The position numbers and the translations under genes are program-made. Source: Terriglobia bacterium (GTDB taxonomy: Bacteria > Acidobacteriota > Terriglobia > Versatilivoradales > Versatilivoraceae). From it: 64,000 bases of DNA. Where the stretch lies: contig OX638355.1 in assembly GCA_951813285.1 (NCBI GenBank), forward strand, positions 3,305,136 through 3,369,135, given 5' to 3'. Shown here piece after piece: positions 1 to 8,191 of the stretch (within the stretch, counting starts at the first letter, position 1; every line of letters starts with the position of its first letter). Under the pieces are notes generated by a model that was not told the DNA's origin, did no database searches, and saw nothing but the letters and a program-made list of their open reading frames with translations.

Positions 1-1689
1 CTCCAGGGCCGTTTCAATGGTGGCGACGTCCGACTCCGGCACCTTGTCGCGATTCTCCTTCAGCAGCTTTTCCGTGTTGTAGACTAGGTTGTCGGCCCTG
101 TTCCTGGCCTCCACCTCCTCCTTGTACTTGGCGTCCTCTTCGGAGTGGGCTTCGGCTTCTCGGGTCATATTTTCGATTTCATCCTTGGACAAGCCGCTGG
201 AAGCGGTGATGGTGATCTTCTGCTCCTTGTTGGTGCCCAGATCCTTGGCGGAGACATTCACGATGCCGTTGGCGTCAATGTCGAAGGTAACCTCGACTTG
301 GGGTACGCCGCGGGGCGCAGAAGGAATCCCCACCAGATGGAACTTGCCCAGCGTGCGGTTGCCCTTGGCCATGCTCCGTTCTCCCTGCAGCACATGGACT
401 TCCACCGAGGTCTGATTGTCGGCGGCCGTCGAAAAGATCTCGCTCTTGCGAGTGGGGATGGTGGTGTTGCGCTCGATCAGCTTGGTGAACACCGCTCCCA
501 GCGTTTCGATTCCGAGGGAGAGCGGTGTCACGTCCAGCAGCAGCAGATCCTTGACATCTCCACCCAGCACTCCGGCCTGAACGGCCGCACCGATGGCGAC
601 CACCTCGTCCGGATTCACCCCTTTGTGGGGATCTTTCCTGAAGAGTTCCTTCACGATCTGCTGGACGCGGGGTATGCGAGTCGAGCCGCCGACCAGAACC
701 ACTTCGTCGATGTCCTCGGGGTTGACGCCGGCGTCTCTGATGGCCAGCTTGCAGGGCTCGACGGTGCGTTGCAGGATGTCTTCCACCAGGCCTTCGAACT
801 TGGCGCGGGTGAGCTTCATGTTCAGGTGCTTGGGTCCCGAGGCGTCGGCCGTCACAAAGGGCAGGTTGATCTCGGATTCCAGAGTGGTCGAGAGCTCCAT
901 TTTTGCTTTTTCGGCAGCTTCCTTCAGCCGCTGCAAGGCCATCTTGTCCTTGGAGAGATCGATTCCCTGATCCTTGATGAATTCATCGACAATCCAGTCG
1001 ATAATCCTCTGGTCGATGTTGTCTCCACCCAGATGGGTGTCTCCGTTGGTGGACTTGACCTCCACCACGCCTTCGCCCACTTCCAGGATGGAGATGTCGA
1101 AGGTGCCGCCCCCGAAATCGTAGACGGCGATGGTCTCGTCTTTTTTTTTGTCCAGACCGTAGGCCAGAGCGGCCGCGGTGGGCTCGTTGACGATTCTCAG
1201 AACCTCCAGACCGGCGATTTTCCCCGCATCCTTGGTGGCCTGACGCTGGGAGTCGTTGAAGTAGGCGGGAACGGTGACCACGGCCTTGGTGACCTTCTGT
1301 CCCAGGTACTCGTCGGCAGCGGTCTTCATCTTGTTCAGAATCATGGAAGAGATTTCGGGCGGGCTGTGCTCCTTGCCCATGATCGAAACCCGGACGTCGT
1401 TGTTGGTCGCGCGCGTTACCTTGTAAGGGACGATCTTCATCTCCTCGTTCACTTCCGCGTACTTGCGGCCCATGAATCGCTTGATGGAATAAATCGTATT
1501 CTCCGGGTTGGTTACCGCTTGCCTTTTGGCGACCTGTCCGACCAACCGTTCTCCTCCCTTGGCGAAAGCCACGGTTGAAGGCGTGGTTCGACTTCCTTCG
1601 GGGCTGGTGATGACTGTGGGCTCGCCCGCTTCCATCACGGCCACGACTGAATTGGTCGTACCCAGATCGATACCGATGATCTTGCTCAT
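1..1689 (-). CDS. dnaK: Chaperone protein DnaK (Hsp70), 3' end cut by the window
   Basis: ATP-dependent cytosolic Hsp70 chaperone. The reverse-strand product starts [20 protein letters not shown], the phosphate-1 loop of the Hsp70 ATPase, followed by the DFGGGTFD and VGGSTRIP signatures, then the substrate-binding domain ([24 protein letters not shown]) and the start of the helical lid. There are 563 codons in the window; the last part of the lid and the C-terminal tail lie beyond position 1. The start is set by a strong GAGGAGG Shine-Dalgarno about 9 nt before the ATG. The gene has its own sigma70-like promoter upstream. grpE and dnaJ are not visible. Identification is secure. Confidence 0.98.
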   Translation of the reverse strand, partial: MSKIIGIDLGTTNSVVAVMEAGEPTVITSPEGSRTTPSTVAFAKGGERLVGQVAKRQAVTNPENTIYSIKRFMGRKYAEVNEEMKIVPYKVTRATNNDVRVSIMGKEHSPPEISSMILNKMKTAADEYLGQKVTKAVVTVPAYFNDSQRQATKDAGKIAGLEVLRIVNEPTAAALAYGLDKKKDETIAVYDFGGGTFDISILEVGEGVVEVKSTNGDTHLGGDNIDQRIIDWIVDEFIKDQGIDLSKDKMALQRLKEAAEKAKMELSTTLESEINLPFVTADASGPKHLNMKLTRAKFEGLVEDILQRTVEPCKLAIRDAGVNPEDIDEVVLVGGSTRIPRVQQIVKELFRKDPHKGVNPDEVVAIGAAVQAGVLGGDVKDLLLLDVTPLSLGIETLGAVFTKLIERNTTIPTRKSEIFSTAADNQTSVEVHVLQGERSMAKGNRTLGKFHLVGIPSAPRGVPQVEVTFDIDANGIVNVSAKDLGTNKEQKITITASSGLSKDEIENMTREAEAHSEEDAKYKEEVEARNRADNLVYNTEKLLKENRDKVPESDVATIETALE

Positions 1690-1769
1690 ATCCTCAATTC
1701 CTCCTCAACGACAATTTTTAAAATCAGTAACTTAGTGCACTTGCCCGACAGATTGCGCAAGCGGGAAAC

Positions 1770-1798
1770 TATATAATATCTGAGCGTGTGTCTGTCAA
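1770..1798 (-). promoter_or_regulatory. Predicted sigma70-type promoter of dnaK
   Basis: On the minus strand a perfect TTGACA (-35, 1793-1798) is followed after 17 bp by TATATA (-10, 1770-1775), about 80 bp before the dnaK ATG. No CIRCE inverted repeat or sigma32-like box is apparent. The rest of 1690-1915, between the divergent dnaK and penicillin-binding protein genes, holds nothing else I can name. Confidence 0.6.
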
Positions 1799-1915
1799 AT
1801 AACCATTAGTTGCCGGCTATAACATCCGGCGTCCACGTCCATCGATGACCAACCGAGCCTTTCTGTGCGGAACCTCCACCGGAGATGGTAATCTTATTTC
1901 TGAGACAGGACACCA

Positions 1916-3862
1916 GTGTCTGCTATCTTCTGGCATTGTCCTGCGTGGAATCTCCAAATTCCAATGCCGCTTCCAGCCTCCTTTTCCTTTCGCTTCCGAG
2001 ACCGTCGTGTTTTCGGCCGACTGATCTTCGCCTTCATGCTGTTGATGTCGATTGGAATCGGCGCGCTCAGCGGGTTGCTGATCGTTTACAAGAGCGATCT
2101 GCCTCGAGTCCAGGAGCTCCAGGACTACCGCCCCAACGTCATCACCGAACTTTATTCGGACGATGGAAGGACCATCGGGTCCTTCGCACTGGAGCGCCGC
2201 GTGGTCGTCGGCTACGAGGAAATCCCGGAACTGCTTCGCGATGCCCTCATCGCTACCGAGGACAAGAACTTCGAGAGGCACTGGGGAGTGGATGTGGCCG
2301 GAGTTGCCCGAGCCGTGGTCAAATCGGCCATGGGAGGTGGGAGGATCCGCGGCACCAGCACGATCACCCAGCAACTGAGCCGGCTCTGTTTCCTGACCGC
2401 CGAAAAGAGCTTCAAGCGAAAGTTTCAGGAGTTTCTCTTCTCCATTCAAATTGAGCGCTTCTACACCAAGGCGCAGATTCTGACGCTCTACTGCAATCAG
2501 GTGCCCCTTGGGCACCGCACCTTCGGCTTCGAGGCGGCTGCTCGATTCTATTTCAGCAAGAGGCTGAAGGAATTGAGTCTGGATCAGATTGCCGTGCTGG
2601 CCGCGCTTCCGGCAATCGCCCACCTGGGGTCTCCCATGCAAATGGAGGAACGGGTGACCGTCCGCCGCAACTACGTGCTGCGGCGAATGGTGGCCGAGGG
2701 AAAGATTGCCCGGGAGAAGGCGGAGGCGGCCGGCCAGGAGCCGCTGGGGCTGCGCATTGCCTCCCGGGAAAGCGAGCTGGCTCCCTATTTCGCCGAGGAA
2801 GTTCGTAAATACCTGGCGAAAACCTACGGGTTCCAGACCGTCAGCCAGAGAGGGTTGAGAGCCTATACCACCCTGAACCTGGAAATGCAGGAAGCCGCAG
2901 TTCAGGCTTTGTCAGATGGCTTGGAGGCCTATGATCGGAGGCACGGCTGGAGAGGCGTGGAAACCAACGTCAAGCCGAAGGTGCAGGGAGCGCTTGTGGC
3001 CATTGACAACGCCAGTGGAGAAATCAAGGCCATGGTGGGCGGGCATGATTTCGGGCGGAGCAAGTTCAATCGCGCCACCCAGGCCTACCGCCAACCCGGT
3101 TCCGCCTTCAAGCCCTTTGTCTACACGCTCGCCCTGGAAGAGGGCATGACGCCGGAGGACCTGGTTGAGGATGCTCCCATCAGCTTTCCCAACAGCGGCA
3201 CGGCTTGGAGCCCTCGGAATTACGATGGAAAGTTCGAAGGCCCGATACCCTTGAGACGGGCATTCGCCCGCTCCCGCAATGTCCCGGCGGTCAGGTTGGC
3301 GAACCGATTCGGTATTGAAGAGGTGCTCCGGACCGCCCGTCGATTCGGCATCACCAGTCCCGCTCTGGCGCCCTATTTGCCGGTGGCGCTCGGCGCCGCC
3401 GAGGTGACACTGCTCGAAATGACTTCGGCTTACAGCACCTTCGGAAACGATGGGGTTCGGGTGACACCCCGTTACCTGCGGAAAGTGACCGATTACGAGG
3501 GAGCCACCCAGGAGGAGCAACTGGTGGAAGTGAGCGACGTGGTTTCCCGGGAGACCGCCAGAACCATGGTGGCTCTCCTTCAGAGCGTGGTTGCAGAGGG
3601 AACGGCCCGCCGGGCGCGTGCCCTCGAGCGGGCGGTCGCGGGCAAGACGGGGACAACCAACGACTACACCGACGCCTGGTTCATTGGTCTCACCCCCAGC
3701 CTCACTTGTGGAGTCTGGGTGGGTTTCGATCAGAAGCGGTCGCTGGGCAGAGGGGAGACGGGAGGCAGGGCAGCCCTTCCCATCTGGATTGATTTCGTTC
3801 GCCAGGCGACCCGCCAAAAAGCCGCCGAAGAGTTTCCTTCTCCCATCATCCCCGACGCTTAA
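1916..3862 (+). CDS. Class A penicillin-binding protein (PBP1A family)
   Basis: Bifunctional peptidoglycan synthase anchored in the inner membrane and acting in the periplasm. A membrane segment lies at about residues 33-57. The glycosyltransferase 51 domain follows, with the catalytic-Glu motif IATEDKNFERHWG, the GTSTITQQL motif and a lipid II-binding region. The transpeptidase domain carries SAFK (SxxK, about residue 396), SRN (SxN) and GKTGTTNDYTDAW (KTG). Length 648 aa is normal for PBP1A-like enzymes, although the region between the domains is short. The GTG start has AGGA 5 nt upstream; an ATG at 1964 is a plausible alternative. It is convergent with the NUDIX gene, 10 nt away. Confidence 0.93.
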   Translation: MSAIFWHCPAWNLQIPMPLPASFSFRFRDRRVFGRLIFAFMLLMSIGIGALSGLLIVYKSDLPRVQELQDYRPNVITELYSDDGRTIGSFALERRVVVGYEEIPELLRDALIATEDKNFERHWGVDVAGVARAVVKSAMGGGRIRGTSTITQQLSRLCFLTAEKSFKRKFQEFLFSIQIERFYTKAQILTLYCNQVPLGHRTFGFEAAARFYFSKRLKELSLDQIAVLAALPAIAHLGSPMQMEERVTVRRNYVLRRMVAEGKIAREKAEAAGQEPLGLRIASRESELAPYFAEEVRKYLAKTYGFQTVSQRGLRAYTTLNLEMQEAAVQALSDGLEAYDRRHGWRGVETNVKPKVQGALVAIDNASGEIKAMVGGHDFGRSKFNRATQAYRQPGSAFKPFVYTLALEEGMTPEDLVEDAPISFPNSGTAWSPRNYDGKFEGPIPLRRAFARSRNVPAVRLANRFGIEEVLRTARRFGITSPALAPYLPVALGAAEVTLLEMTSAYSTFGNDGVRVTPRYLRKVTDYEGATQEEQLVEVSDVVSRETARTMVALLQSVVAEGTARRARALERAVAGKTGTTNDYTDAWFIGLTPSLTCGVWVGFDQKRSLGRGETGGRAALPIWIDFVRQATRQKAAEEFPSPIIPDA

Positions 3863-3872
3863 CCCGCATTGC

Positions 3873-4262
3873 TCACCGGGAGTTTAGGGGATTCGAGGTT
3901 TCATCCGTCCGGATGGTGCTTTCGAACACCTCTTGAATGACTTGAGCCGTGCCTTCGGTCATGTCCCATTGAGACAGCTCGGAAATCTCCACGAACCGCA
4001 CTTCGCTGACGTCGCTGGCAGGCTGGGGCGAGCCGTCAATGATCCGGCAGACATAGTCGACAATCACGTAGTGGTACTCGATGTCCCCCCGCTCATCCCT
4101 CAGGAGATGTTCCACCACCTTGCCGATTTTCAATGGACGGACCACCAGGCAGGTCTCCTCCCGGGTTTCCCGGACGACGCCGGCTTCCAGGGTCTCTCCA
4201 AGGCGCAAACGTCCACCGGGGACCGACCATTTCCCCAGGGAAGGGGCCTTCCCTCGCCGCAC
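3873..4262 (-). CDS. NUDIX hydrolase (MutT/ADP-ribose pyrophosphatase-like), start uncertain
   Basis: Hydrolase of nucleoside-diphosphate-linked substrates. The NUDIX box is seen as GGRLRLGE-x7-RETREETCL, with Cys where a Gly is usual near its end. The canonical-start product is 129 aa (GTG at 4262), but this removes the first beta strand. In the same frame the sequence upstream reads PSAPVCAVGALIYRGSRILL, a typical NUDIX N-terminus, and the frame stays open to a TGA just before a CTG codon at 4380-4382. That CTG is preceded by GGGAGG about 8 nt away and would give 169 aa. The true start is probably this CTG, or there is an assembly or frameshift problem. The substrate is unknown. Confidence 0.85.
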   Translation of the reverse strand: MRRGKAPSLGKWSVPGGRLRLGETLEAGVVRETREETCLVVRPLKIGKVVEHLLRDERGDIEYHYVIVDYVCRIIDGSPQPASDVSEVRFVEISELSQWDMTEGTAQVIQEVFESTIRTDETSNPLNSR

Positions 4263-4411
4263 CAGCAGTATCCGGCTTCCTCGATAGATCAGGGCGCCGA
4301 CGGCGCAGACAGGGGCGGAGGGATAGCGCCGGGAGACGGAGCCTTTGCTTCCGGAGTTTTTGGTGGAGTTTTCGGTTCCCAGGGGTCAAACCTCCCGCCA
4401 TGGAACACGGC

Positions 4412-5764
4412 TTAGAGAAAGAACCAGATGGCCAGGCTCACCAGGCTGACGTAGAAGCAAAAAATGACGATGCCGTACCCCAGGATCTCCCGAAACTCCA
4501 GACCGGTCGCGGTAATGAGAGGTAGGGCCCAGAAGGGGTGAAGCAAGTTGGTGGCCATGTCTCCCCAGGCATAGGCCAGAACCACCTGGTGGATGGGAAC
4601 GCCCAGGTTCTCGGCAGCCGCCACCAGGTAGGGTGCCTCTATGGCCCACTTGGACCCCCCGGAAGGCACGAAGTAATTCACGAAACCCGAGTACCAGTAG
4701 ACCAGCAGAGGCAGTGTCCGGGCAGAGGCAATCGAGACAAAGGCCTTCCCCAGGACCGCCGAGAGCCCGGTGCCTTTCATGATGCCGAACATGCCCGCAT
4801 AGAAGGGAAACTGCAGAATGATCCCGTGGACGAAGGAGACCGCCTCCTTGGCCGAGCGGCTGACCGAGTCGGGGCTGGGATGCAGCGTGATTCCCAGGAA
4901 CAGCAGCAGGAAATTGATGCTGTTGAAGGTTACCTGGAGCTGGTTGTCCAGCCAGGTCGTTACCACCCAGGCCAGACCGCAGGCACCCAGCAACCCATTG
5001 ATCCAATAGCCCCGGTCCAGAATGGATGCCAGGGAAAGCCGCCTGCCGCTTCCGGCCACGGCCACCTTGGGGGATGGGTCGCCAGCCAGGCGGGCTCGCT
5101 GGTCGTGGGCTTGCGACGGGGAGAGCGGTGTCCAGCGGGCCAATTGCCACACCAGGAATGTGAGGCTGATCAGGACAACTACGGTCAGGAGCAGGTTGAA
5201 GGGGTGAAAGATCGTCAAGTGGGTGGGAATCAACCCGATCTCATCCTCCAGGAAATGTCCCGGAGTCGCGACCAGCAGCGGTGCGGAGGCCGAAAGGCCC
5301 GCGTGCCAGGTGCACCCCAGGCCCAGGTAGGCCACGGCAACGATCAGACGCAGGTCGAGCTGGGGGACCTTCCGGGCGAACAGGCGAGCCAGCACGGCTC
5401 CACCCACGATTCCCAGCGCCCAGTTGATCCAGCTCAAGGACATGGACAGCAGCGCCAGTCCGGCCATGGCGTTCCGGGGAGTCTGAAATTGCGACGTCAG
5501 CAGGTTCAACAGGCGTCCCACCAGGGGAGATGAGGCCAGCAGATAGCCGGCCACCAGCATCAGGCACATCTGCATGCCAAACTCGAGCAGGACCCAGAAT
5601 CCGTCCCCCCAGTACCTGACGCAGTCCACCAGGGAGGCTTCTCCTGCGAGCCAGCCTGCCAGGAAGACGATCAACGTGAGTCCGGCGGCGATTGAGAACG
5701 CGCTGGGCATCCACCGCTCGCTCCATCGGGTGAGCCACAGGGAAATTTGAAGGACTCTATGCAT
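4412..5764 (-). CDS. atoE: Short-chain fatty acid transporter, AtoE family
   Basis: Polytopic inner-membrane protein, about 450 aa from the chosen ATG (MHRVLQISLWLTRWSERWMP). It shows about a dozen hydrophobic segments and the AtoE-type features SWINWALGIVGGAVLAR, GLGCTWHAGLSASAPL and VPSGGSKWAIEAPY. The family is linked to uptake of acetoacetate and short-chain fatty acids. The frame stays open upstream, but that extension overlaps the flippase gene and lacks membrane character, so the internal ATG at 5764 is preferred. It lies 32 nt downstream of the flippase gene on the same strand, possibly cotranscribed. The exact substrate is inferred from family only. Confidence 0.88.
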   Translation of the reverse strand: MHRVLQISLWLTRWSERWMPSAFSIAAGLTLIVFLAGWLAGEASLVDCVRYWGDGFWVLLEFGMQMCLMLVAGYLLASSPLVGRLLNLLTSQFQTPRNAMAGLALLSMSLSWINWALGIVGGAVLARLFARKVPQLDLRLIVAVAYLGLGCTWHAGLSASAPLLVATPGHFLEDEIGLIPTHLTIFHPFNLLLTVVVLISLTFLVWQLARWTPLSPSQAHDQRARLAGDPSPKVAVAGSGRRLSLASILDRGYWINGLLGACGLAWVVTTWLDNQLQVTFNSINFLLLFLGITLHPSPDSVSRSAKEAVSFVHGIILQFPFYAGMFGIMKGTGLSAVLGKAFVSIASARTLPLLVYWYSGFVNYFVPSGGSKWAIEAPYLVAAAENLGVPIHQVVLAYAWGDMATNLLHPFWALPLITATGLEFREILGYGIVIFCFYVSLVSLAIWFFL

Positions 5765-5796
5765 GGAATCTTTTGAACGTGTCTGTTGGGTCCGAG

Positions 5797-7290
5797 TCAG
5801 GTCCCGACTGGTTCGTGCCGCGAATCGTAATCCTGATTTTCCCTCCGGGCCAGGGTTGTCAGAAACAGTCGAATGTCCCTGAGCAGCGATCGCCCTTCGC
5901 ACAGCAGCAACAGCAGGATATAGAAGACCAGCCCGCCGGCGATCCATCCGGAAAGGGTTAGCCAGGAGGCCTGGCTGCCGCTCTTGGCCAGCCGGACAGC
6001 GGTGGCCGCCACACCGCTGACGGCCAGCGGGAAGACGAAGCTACGCAGAAAGTCCACCTTCACCAGCTTGTTCAGTTGGATAACCAGCCAGGCTGCAACG
6101 GGAATCACGCTGACGGCATAAGCCATGGCTACCCCTGTGAATCCGAACCATGAACAGAGCGCCAATGCCAGCGCCCAGTCCAGAACCGTCCACCAGATCA
6201 GGATTCGCAGAGAGGTCTCAACCCTTCCCAGACCGTTCAACACCGCAATATAAAGGGTGCTGATGTTGGATCCAAGCATTCGGATCGAATAATAGTAAAA
6301 GGCCGGAATGGCCGGAGCCCATTTGGAGGTAAACACCACCTGCACGAACTCGGGGATCAGGGCCGCAAAGATCAGAATGCAGGGGAAGGTCAGGAGGTTG
6401 ACATACTTGAGGGTGGCCTGGGTCATCGCTCGGACCGCCTGCGGGTCCTGCTGGATACGCGACACGGAGGGAAAGGTAACTCGGGATACCGCCTGGGTAA
6501 TGGCCTGGCTGCTGTAGAACGTCATGTTCTTGGCCCAATTCAGATAACCGACTGCCTGCGGACCGAATCGGGGACCGGCCAGCAACACCGGAATATGGTC
6601 GCGAAAGAGGGAGGTGAGCGTCGAGGCCTGAAAAAGGGCGCCGGACCGCAAAGTCTTCCCCATTCCCGAAAACCGCAGGCGAATTCCGATCGGCCAGGGG
6701 GCAGCCTGAAAGGCCACCGCGCTTCGCACTGCCGTGCTGGCAACCATCGCGACCACCAGGCTCCAGACGCCCCACCCCCAAAATGCCAGGGGCAGGGCAA
6801 TGCCGACATAGGTAAGTACTCTCAGCACGTCCATTCTGGCGAACACGCCGTAGCGCAGGTTCCTGTCCAGACGAACGCACGACATGGCGCCCAGACCGCT
6901 GATCCAGGGACATGGCAACAGGGCAAGCAGTATCCAGCGGGCGCCCGAATCGAGGCCGAGCCAGTCCAGCAGTTGGGGAGCCCCCAGGAACAGGCCCAGG
7001 ACCAGGGCGGAGATCACCAGGAGCTGCAAGGAGAAGAATGTCCGGAATTCATCCCGGGAGGGAGGCTCGGCCCGCTGTATGAGGGCAGCCACCAGGCCCA
7101 CCTCGAGAACCGCGGCCAGGGTCACGGTGACGAAGCTGCCCATGGCGACGATGCCGAAATCCTGGGGTTCCAGCAGCCGCGCCAGCCAGACTTCACCCAG
7201 GAAAAGGATAGGATACATGGCCGCCATACGCAGAAGCATGAGCGAGGCGCCCTGCATGGTCTTGGCGGACACCGGGTGAACTTCGGCCAT
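5797..7290 (-). CDS. Polysaccharide flippase (Wzx/MATE-like, oligosaccharide transporter)
   Basis: Integral membrane protein of 497 aa with about 14 hydrophobic segments and a typical N-terminus (ASLMLLRMAAMYPILFLGEV, then LARLLEPQDFGIVAMGSFV). These match the polysaccharide biosynthesis exporter superfamily that flips lipid-linked sugar units across the inner membrane. Its neighbours across repeat island 1 are glycosyltransferases on the opposite strand, consistent with a surface-polysaccharide locus. The undecaprenyl-linked substrate is inferred. Confidence 0.9.
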   Translation of the reverse strand: MAEVHPVSAKTMQGASLMLLRMAAMYPILFLGEVWLARLLEPQDFGIVAMGSFVTVTLAAVLEVGLVAALIQRAEPPSRDEFRTFFSLQLLVISALVLGLFLGAPQLLDWLGLDSGARWILLALLPCPWISGLGAMSCVRLDRNLRYGVFARMDVLRVLTYVGIALPLAFWGWGVWSLVVAMVASTAVRSAVAFQAAPWPIGIRLRFSGMGKTLRSGALFQASTLTSLFRDHIPVLLAGPRFGPQAVGYLNWAKNMTFYSSQAITQAVSRVTFPSVSRIQQDPQAVRAMTQATLKYVNLLTFPCILIFAALIPEFVQVVFTSKWAPAIPAFYYYSIRMLGSNISTLYIAVLNGLGRVETSLRILIWWTVLDWALALALCSWFGFTGVAMAYAVSVIPVAAWLVIQLNKLVKVDFLRSFVFPLAVSGVAATAVRLAKSGSQASWLTLSGWIAGGLVFYILLLLLCEGRSLLRDIRLFLTTLARRENQDYDSRHEPVGT

Positions 7291-7455
7291 GGAATTGCCG
7301 GAATGGGATCGAAGAGTCCGAAGCTGATTGAAGGTTCGTCAGTCGTACAAGGGAACGCCGGCCCTCCGGCAGGCGTCGACTTGCGGCCGTGGGGAAGCAG
7401 CTCCCGCCGCCAGGGAAATCGTCCAGGCGGCCAGTCGCAACGGAGTATATCCAAG

Positions 7456-7485
7456 TTGTTGGCCATTTCTACAGTACTGTATAAT
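7456..7485 (+). promoter_or_regulatory. Orphan sigma70-like promoter with palindrome
   Basis: TTGTTG (7456-7461), an 18-bp spacer and a perfect TATAAT (7480-7485). The palindrome ACAGTACTGT (7471-7480) overlaps the upstream edge of the -10 box. The next plus-strand gene starts about 700 bp downstream, so any transcript would have a long leader or be a small RNA. The palindrome could be a regulator site. Confidence 0.35.
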
Positions 7486-7656
7486 TCCCGGGGATTGGCG
7501 CCGAGAGAGAAGTCGGAGTTGCAAATCCTCGCCGAAGCCCTGGTTGGCCACCCCCGGTCCCCGACGACGGGGCGGTTCATACAGAGTGAAACAACGAATC
7601 TTCATGGCCTGGCGGGAACAAGGGCCATGTCGTGCAAAACCGGTTTTCTATTTTTC

Positions 7657-7689
7657 GAACATGGATGCACAGGATAAACAGGATAAACA
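7657..7689 (+). repeat. Motif T copy (9-bp-period ACAGGATAA repeat)
   Basis: Reads GAACATGGATGCACAGG then two ACAGGATAA units. The same motif occurs four more times in island 3, there in inverted pairs. No inverted partner is seen here. Confidence 0.75.
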
Positions 7690-7822
7690 TCATTGCGTCG
7701 GCTTGTGCTTCACTTGGGCTCACCGACATTTGCCGCCGCCGCCTACGCGGCTCGACACCCATAGGCGACGTTTCCCATGGGCTGACGCCCACGGCTAAGT
7801 GCTGCCGCGGCTTCGCCGCTCT
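7683..7822 (+). repeat. Dispersed repeat A, copy 1
   Basis: Aligns without gaps to 40363-40502, with about six mismatches by eye over 140 bp. It contains CCATGGGCTGACGCCC and the hairpin GCGGCTTCGCCGC (5-bp stem, 3-nt loop). It is non-coding in both places. Confidence 0.88.
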
Positions 7823-7879
7823 CAAGGAAGCCGGCTAAAGCAGCAACTTCTCAGGTAAGTCCGGCCCTGCCCTGGTGTG

Positions 7880-8171
7880 CGGATCATACGAGAGTGAAAC
7901 AGTCGGAAATCGACCAATCCTTCACGAGCTTGGTATCCCGTTACGGTTAAGCTCAACGCCTTAGTGGCCCTGCACATAAGTATTAATACGTATTATGGCT
8001 GGTCGATTAAAGTTCACCAGGGTTCACCTGTGAAACCTCCTGGTGAGACTCGACTTGGCAGCCACGTATACGTGGCAGTACTTATGAACCAGTGTACTTG
8101 GTGGCCCTTCGTCGTTCTTCGTGCCCCTTCGTGGATAACTCTTTTTCTTTTGTCTTTTTTCGTTTGTTTCA
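7880..8171 (+). repeat. Dispersed repeat B, copy 1 (interrupted)
   Basis: From CGGATCATACGAGAGTGAAA to the TTTTTC-TTTTGTC-TTTTTTC tract. It aligns with 40851-41006 except for an extra segment at about 7971-8107. The distal part (CTTCGTGGATAACTC plus T-rich tract) recurs at 15163-15206 just upstream of lysK. Confidence 0.82.
7964..8107. mobile_element. Putative miniature insertion with flanking 7-bp direct repeats
   Basis: A segment of about 130 bp (7971-8100), absent from the equivalent place in repeat B copy 2, is bounded by GTGGCCC at 7964-7970 and 8101-8107. It contains the perfect palindromes TAATACGTATTA (7984-7995) and GCCACGTATACGTGGC (8061-8076). It also holds an imperfect hairpin CACCAGG...CCTGGTG around 8017-8046 and the subterminal inverted octamer CATAAGTA/TACTTATG (7974-7981, 8079-8086). 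There is no coding capacity. MITE-like origin is inferred. Confidence 0.5.
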
Positions 8172-8191
8172 AGTAAATCCGGTGGCGGTCC

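Larger units (their letters stand above)
7291..8191. other. Non-coding repeat island 1
   Basis: About 900 bp without a convincing gene between the divergent flippase and glycosyltransferase genes. It holds an orphan promoter, the short tag GGTTCATACAGAGTGAAACA (7574-7593), a 9-bp-period motif (7657-7689), repeat A (7683-7822) and repeat B (7880-8171). Repeat B is split by a palindrome-rich insert. Short open frames here have no family character and run through the repeats. Confidence 0.8.

Noticed and set aside
145-1578. Plus-strand open frame of 477 codons over dnaK
   Set aside because: Antisense shadow of a conserved dnaK; composition and sequence show no family features.
1690-1800. CIRCE heat-shock operator upstream of dnaK
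   Set aside because: No TTAGCACTC-N9-GAGTGCTAA pattern; only a TTAGTGCAC fragment is present.
7328-7838. Short open frames in repeat island 1
   Set aside because: They run through repeats A, T and the tag; similar frames arise wherever those repeats occur, and none has a conserved protein pattern or a ribosome-binding site.
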